From Thalassospira xiamenensis M-5 = DSM 17429 (GTDB taxonomy: Bacteria > Pseudomonadota > Alphaproteobacteria > Rhodospirillales > Thalassospiraceae), in the NCBI RefSeq assembly GCF_000300235.2, contig NZ_CP004388.1, positions 3,356,001-3,420,000 on the forward strand: DNA of 64,000 bases. Direction: 5' to 3'. How positions within the stretch are numbered: the first letter of the stretch is position 1; each line of letters starts with the position of its first letter. This document shows, piece after piece, positions 61,661-64,000 of this stretch. The translations under genes were made by a program, and so were the position numbers. The notes under the pieces were generated by a model. The model was given only the letters and a program-made list of their open reading frames with translations. It was not told the origin of the DNA and ran no database searches.

Positions 61661-62962
61661 TCAGCCGTTCATTTTCTGCGGAAGCCAGGTGGCGATTTCG
61701 GGGAAGACCGTAATCAGCAAAACCGCCAGCAAAAGCAGGAAGAAGAACGGCAGGGAAGCCAGTGCAATGGAAAACAGGTTTTTGCCTGTCAGCCCTTGCA
61801 GAACGAAAAGGTTGAAACCGACCGGCGGGGTGATCTGCGACATTTCGACCACCAGCACCACATAGATGCCAAACCACAAAAGATCGATCCCGGCGGCCTG
61901 CACCATCGGCAGGATCACCGACGTGGTCAGAACCACCACCGAAATCCCGTCAAGGAAGCAGCCCAGCACGATAAAGAACACCGTCAGCGCGGCAAGCAAC
62001 GCATAGGGCGAAAGGTTCATTTCCGCGATCCATGCCGCAAGCTCGCGCGGAATGCCGGTAAAGCCCATGGTGACGGTCAAAACCGCCGCCCCGGCAAGGA
62101 TGAAACCGATCATGCACGATGTGCGCGTCGCCCCCATCAGGCCGTCGATAAAGCTCGCCCGGTTAAGCGACCCGCTGATGGCGGACAGGATCAGCGCACC
62201 GACCACGCCAAAGGCCGCGGCCTCCGTCGGGGTGGCAATCCCGCCATAGATCGACCCGATCACACTGGCAATCAGCACAATCACCGGGATCAGGCGGCCA
62301 GACGCCCGGACCTTTTCCATAAAGCCCATATCCGGCCCGGCAGGCGGCATCTTGTCCTTGTTCGCCGTCGCCCAGATCATGACAAAGCCCATGAACAGGA
62401 TGATCAGCATCGCACCGGGCAGGATGCCGGCAATGAACAGGCGCGCAATCGAAAGCTCGGCCGAAACGCCATACACGATCAGGATGATCGATGGCGGGAT
62501 CAGAAGCCCAAGCGTCCCTGACCCGGCCAGCGTGCCAAGGATCAGCCTGTCGGCATAGCCCTGCTTGCGCAGTTCCGGGATCGACATCCGGCCAATCGTG
62601 GCCGCCGTCGCCGCCGACGAACCCGATACGGCGGCAAAAATGCCGCAGCCCAGAATATTGACATGCAGCAACCGCCCCGGAAGCTTGTTCAGCCAAGGTG
62701 CCAGGCCGGTAAACATATCCTCGGACAACCGCGACCTAAACAGGATTTCACCCATCCAGATAAACAGCGGCAGCGGCGCCAGCGACCAGCTTGCCAGCCC
62801 CGACCACGCGGTCGTCGCGATGATCGGTCCGGTCTGCGCGCTGGTGAAAAATTCAAGTCCGATGACACCGACCGCAAATAACGACAATGCCACCCAAAGC
62901 CCCGCCCCCAGAAACAGGAACATCAACCCCATAAGGATCAGGCCGATTTCAAGTACTTCCAT
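61661..62962 (-). CDS. TRAP transporter large permease DctM
   Basis: The 433-residue protein has about 12 helices with family marks GSGTLGLLIPPSIILIVYG near residue 150, ATPTEAAAFGVVGA near 235 and TPPVGFNLFVLQG near 380. It forms the membrane channel together with the DctQ gene product encoded 10 nt upstream. It is followed 68 nt later by the oxoprolinase gene, which suggests that the imported solute is a cyclic amide. All features are standard for the family. Confidence 0.95.
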   Translation of the reverse strand: MEVLEIGLILMGLMFLFLGAGLWVALSLFAVGVIGLEFFTSAQTGPIIATTAWSGLASWSLAPLPLFIWMGEILFRSRLSEDMFTGLAPWLNKLPGRLLHVNILGCGIFAAVSGSSAATAATIGRMSIPELRKQGYADRLILGTLAGSGTLGLLIPPSIILIVYGVSAELSIARLFIAGILPGAMLIILFMGFVMIWATANKDKMPPAGPDMGFMEKVRASGRLIPVIVLIASVIGSIYGGIATPTEAAAFGVVGALILSAISGSLNRASFIDGLMGATRTSCMIGFILAGAAVLTVTMGFTGIPRELAAWIAEMNLSPYALLAALTVFFIVLGCFLDGISVVVLTTSVILPMVQAAGIDLLWFGIYVVLVVEMSQITPPVGFNLFVLQGLTGKNLFSIALASLPFFFLLLLAVLLITVFPEIATWLPQKMNG

Positions 62963-62972
62963 GACCGTCCCC

Positions 62973-63485
62973 CTATTCCGTCAGTTCGCTGGTTTCGCGC
63001 GTGGCAAAGACGGGCGCACGACCGCGCGCCACATCAAACAATGCTTCAAGCATGGCGATGGTAAAAACAATCAACCCGAACGCCATCGCCGCTTGCGGGA
63101 TCCACAATGGAAAGGCCAGAACACCGGGCGACGTATCGCCATAGGAAAAACTTTCCTCGGCCAGCACGGCCATCCAATAGGCGAAATACCCGCCAAGAAA
63201 ACTTGCCAGCGCCAGCGTGATGCTCTCGATCCCCCGGCGCAAACCGCCCTTAAGGTGCGATAACACAATCAGAACCCGGATATGGGTGCCCGCCCGAAGG
63301 GCCGGACCAAGTGCGAGGAACGTCCCCGCCGCAAGCGAGAACCCGGCAAGCTCGTTGGCATCATGCACGGCAATTCCGACAAACCGGCCCAGCGACGAGG
63401 CCAGGATCAGCAATGCGATGGCAACCAGAAAAATGGCTGCTAACCCCGCACTGAATTTGAACAAATAATCTAATGATCTGCGCAC
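62973..63485 (-). CDS. TRAP transporter small permease DctQ
   Basis: The 170-residue protein starts at GTG (AAAGGGG upstream) and has four membrane helices (about residues 12-32, 45-65, 85-105 and 130-150), with RAGTHIRVLIVLSHLKGGLRRG in the cytoplasmic loop. It pairs with DctM. It lies between the binding-protein and large-permease genes, 127 nt after the first and 10 nt before the second. A hairpin precedes it. Confidence 0.93.
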   Translation of the reverse strand: MRRSLDYLFKFSAGLAAIFLVAIALLILASSLGRFVGIAVHDANELAGFSLAAGTFLALGPALRAGTHIRVLIVLSHLKGGLRRGIESITLALASFLGGYFAYWMAVLAEESFSYGDTSPGVLAFPLWIPQAAMAFGLIVFTIAMLEALFDVARGRAPVFATRETSELTE

Positions 63486-63568
63486 AGCAGTCCCCTTTCC
63501 GCCCGCGGGATTTCCCAGTGGTGGCTGACAATACGGACAGTCATATCATGAATTTCGGCGGGGCGTCC

Positions 63569-63594
63569 CGATCCGGGCGTCTTCACCCGGATCG
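63569..63594 (-). promoter_or_regulatory. Intercistronic hairpin between dctP and dctQ
   Basis: CGATCCGGG and CCCGGATCG form a 9-bp perfect stem with an 8-nt loop, 18 nt after the dctP stop codon. No T-run follows, so it is probably an mRNA-stabilising or attenuating element. Confidence 0.6.
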
Positions 63595-63612
63595 GAAAAG
63601 TCGGTTCGTCGC

Positions 63613-64000
63613 TTACTTTTTATAAGCGTCGATGATGGCGGCACCGGCATCACCGGCTTCTGCCTGCCAATCGGCAACCATCTGATCGCCAACCTTGGCC
63701 AGACCGGATTTCAGCGCGTCGCTCGGGGCGGCAACATTCATGCCGTTATCGGCCAGAACCTTTTTCTTCTCGTCGGTCTCGGCCATGCTCATTTCCCAGC
63801 CACGCGTTTCGGCTTTGGCGGCGGCGTCCATGACGGCTTTCTGTACTTCCGGCGACAGACCGTCAAATGCCTTGGCATTGACGATCACCATGTTTTTCGG
63901 AAGCCATGCCTGAACGTCATAGAAGTTTTCGACAAAGTCCCATGCCTTGGAATTCGCACCGGTCGAGGGCGAGGTCATCATCGCTTCGACAATGCCGGTC
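63613..64000 (-). CDS. TRAP transporter solute-binding protein DctP, C-terminal part
   Basis: The gene enters from the right edge, so only about 128 C-terminal residues are seen. The text (AWDFVENFYDVQAWLPKNMVIVNAKAFDGLSPEVQKAVMDAAAKAETRGWEM) is typical of the DctP family, where VNAKAFDGLSPEVQKAV is a conserved hinge and helix region. It is the binding component of the TRAP system whose permease and oxoprolinase genes follow. The ligand is inferred to be 5-oxoproline or a similar lactam from that gene context. Confidence 0.93.
   Translation of the reverse strand, partial: TGIVEAMMTSPSTGANSKAWDFVENFYDVQAWLPKNMVIVNAKAFDGLSPEVQKAVMDAAAKAETRGWEMSMAETDEKKKVLADNGMNVAAPSDALKSGLAKVGDQMVADWQAEAGDAGAAIIDAYKK

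Overview
The window looks like a chromosomal segment of a free-living, probably marine alphaproteobacterium of the Rhodospirillales, with Thalassospira the closest guess. The reasons are the density of TRAP and TAXI transporters, a DUF2336 protein, a phasin, LpxR, an ECF/FecR/TonB cassette, and moderately high-GC coding with AT-rich intergenic gaps. The genus is inferred from gene content and style, not from a marker gene. No rRNA, tRNA, CRISPR array, insertion sequence or phage gene was recognised.

Layout. 0-2.4 kb: end of a DctPQM TRAP operon (+). 2.5-6.2 kb: DUF2336 protein, periplasmic cytochrome c, a His-rich hypothetical and an FGE-like protein. 6.5-6.9 kb: a tiny exported protein made almost only of Asn-Pro-Cys-Ala-Ala repeats. 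6.9-14.5 kb (-): a catabolic block with an RpiR regulator, class III aminotransferase, BKACE enzyme, TAXI binding protein, fused TRAP permease and universal stress protein. The promoters of the regulator and of the TAXI gene share an ATGTTTCA element, which suggests one regulon for an unidentified amine or beta-amino acid. 14.7-18.8 kb: PAS-REC-HPt signalling protein, asparagine synthetase, RHH protein, metallophosphoesterase. 18.8-28 kb (-): queuosine genes (queG; queF-tgt-queA; yhhQ) with a Fur-box-preceded FecI/FecR/TonB receptor cassette between queG and queF. 28-35.3 kb: Pit phosphate transporter, AsmA protein, DUF2189 membrane protein, phasin.

35.4-38.9 kb is a cluster of short genes in AT-rich DNA: a Crp/Fnr regulator, a divergent CsbD-like protein, a DUF3309 protein, a small helical protein, and two paralogues of an undescribed family. 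38.9-47.3 kb holds a DMT exporter, a LysR gene overlapping lpxR, a reversed hipA-hipB module with candidate operators, a FAD-linked D-lactate/glycolate-type dehydrogenase, and a choline-type binding protein divergent from a GcvA-like LysR.

47.3-57.8 kb is the most accessory-looking part: an AIM24 protein, an atypical membrane protein, an orphan LivH permease fused to a lipoprotein-like domain, a GAF-GGDEF cyclase, GNAT plus a YjhX-type toxin, an unrecognised two-gene unit opposite a lipoprotein, a VOC protein, a membrane-anchored glutamate-synthase-like enzyme, and a DUF4160/DUF2442-HTH pair. 57.9-64 kb (-) is a TRAP operon (DctP-DctQ-DctM) followed by a fused oxoprolinase/hydantoinase, consistent with uptake and ring opening of 5-oxoproline or a related lactam.

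All three TRAP loci carry a hairpin just after the binding-protein gene, which would let the abundant binding protein be made in excess of its permease. Start codons were chosen by ribosome-binding sites; several genes need TTG or GTG starts.
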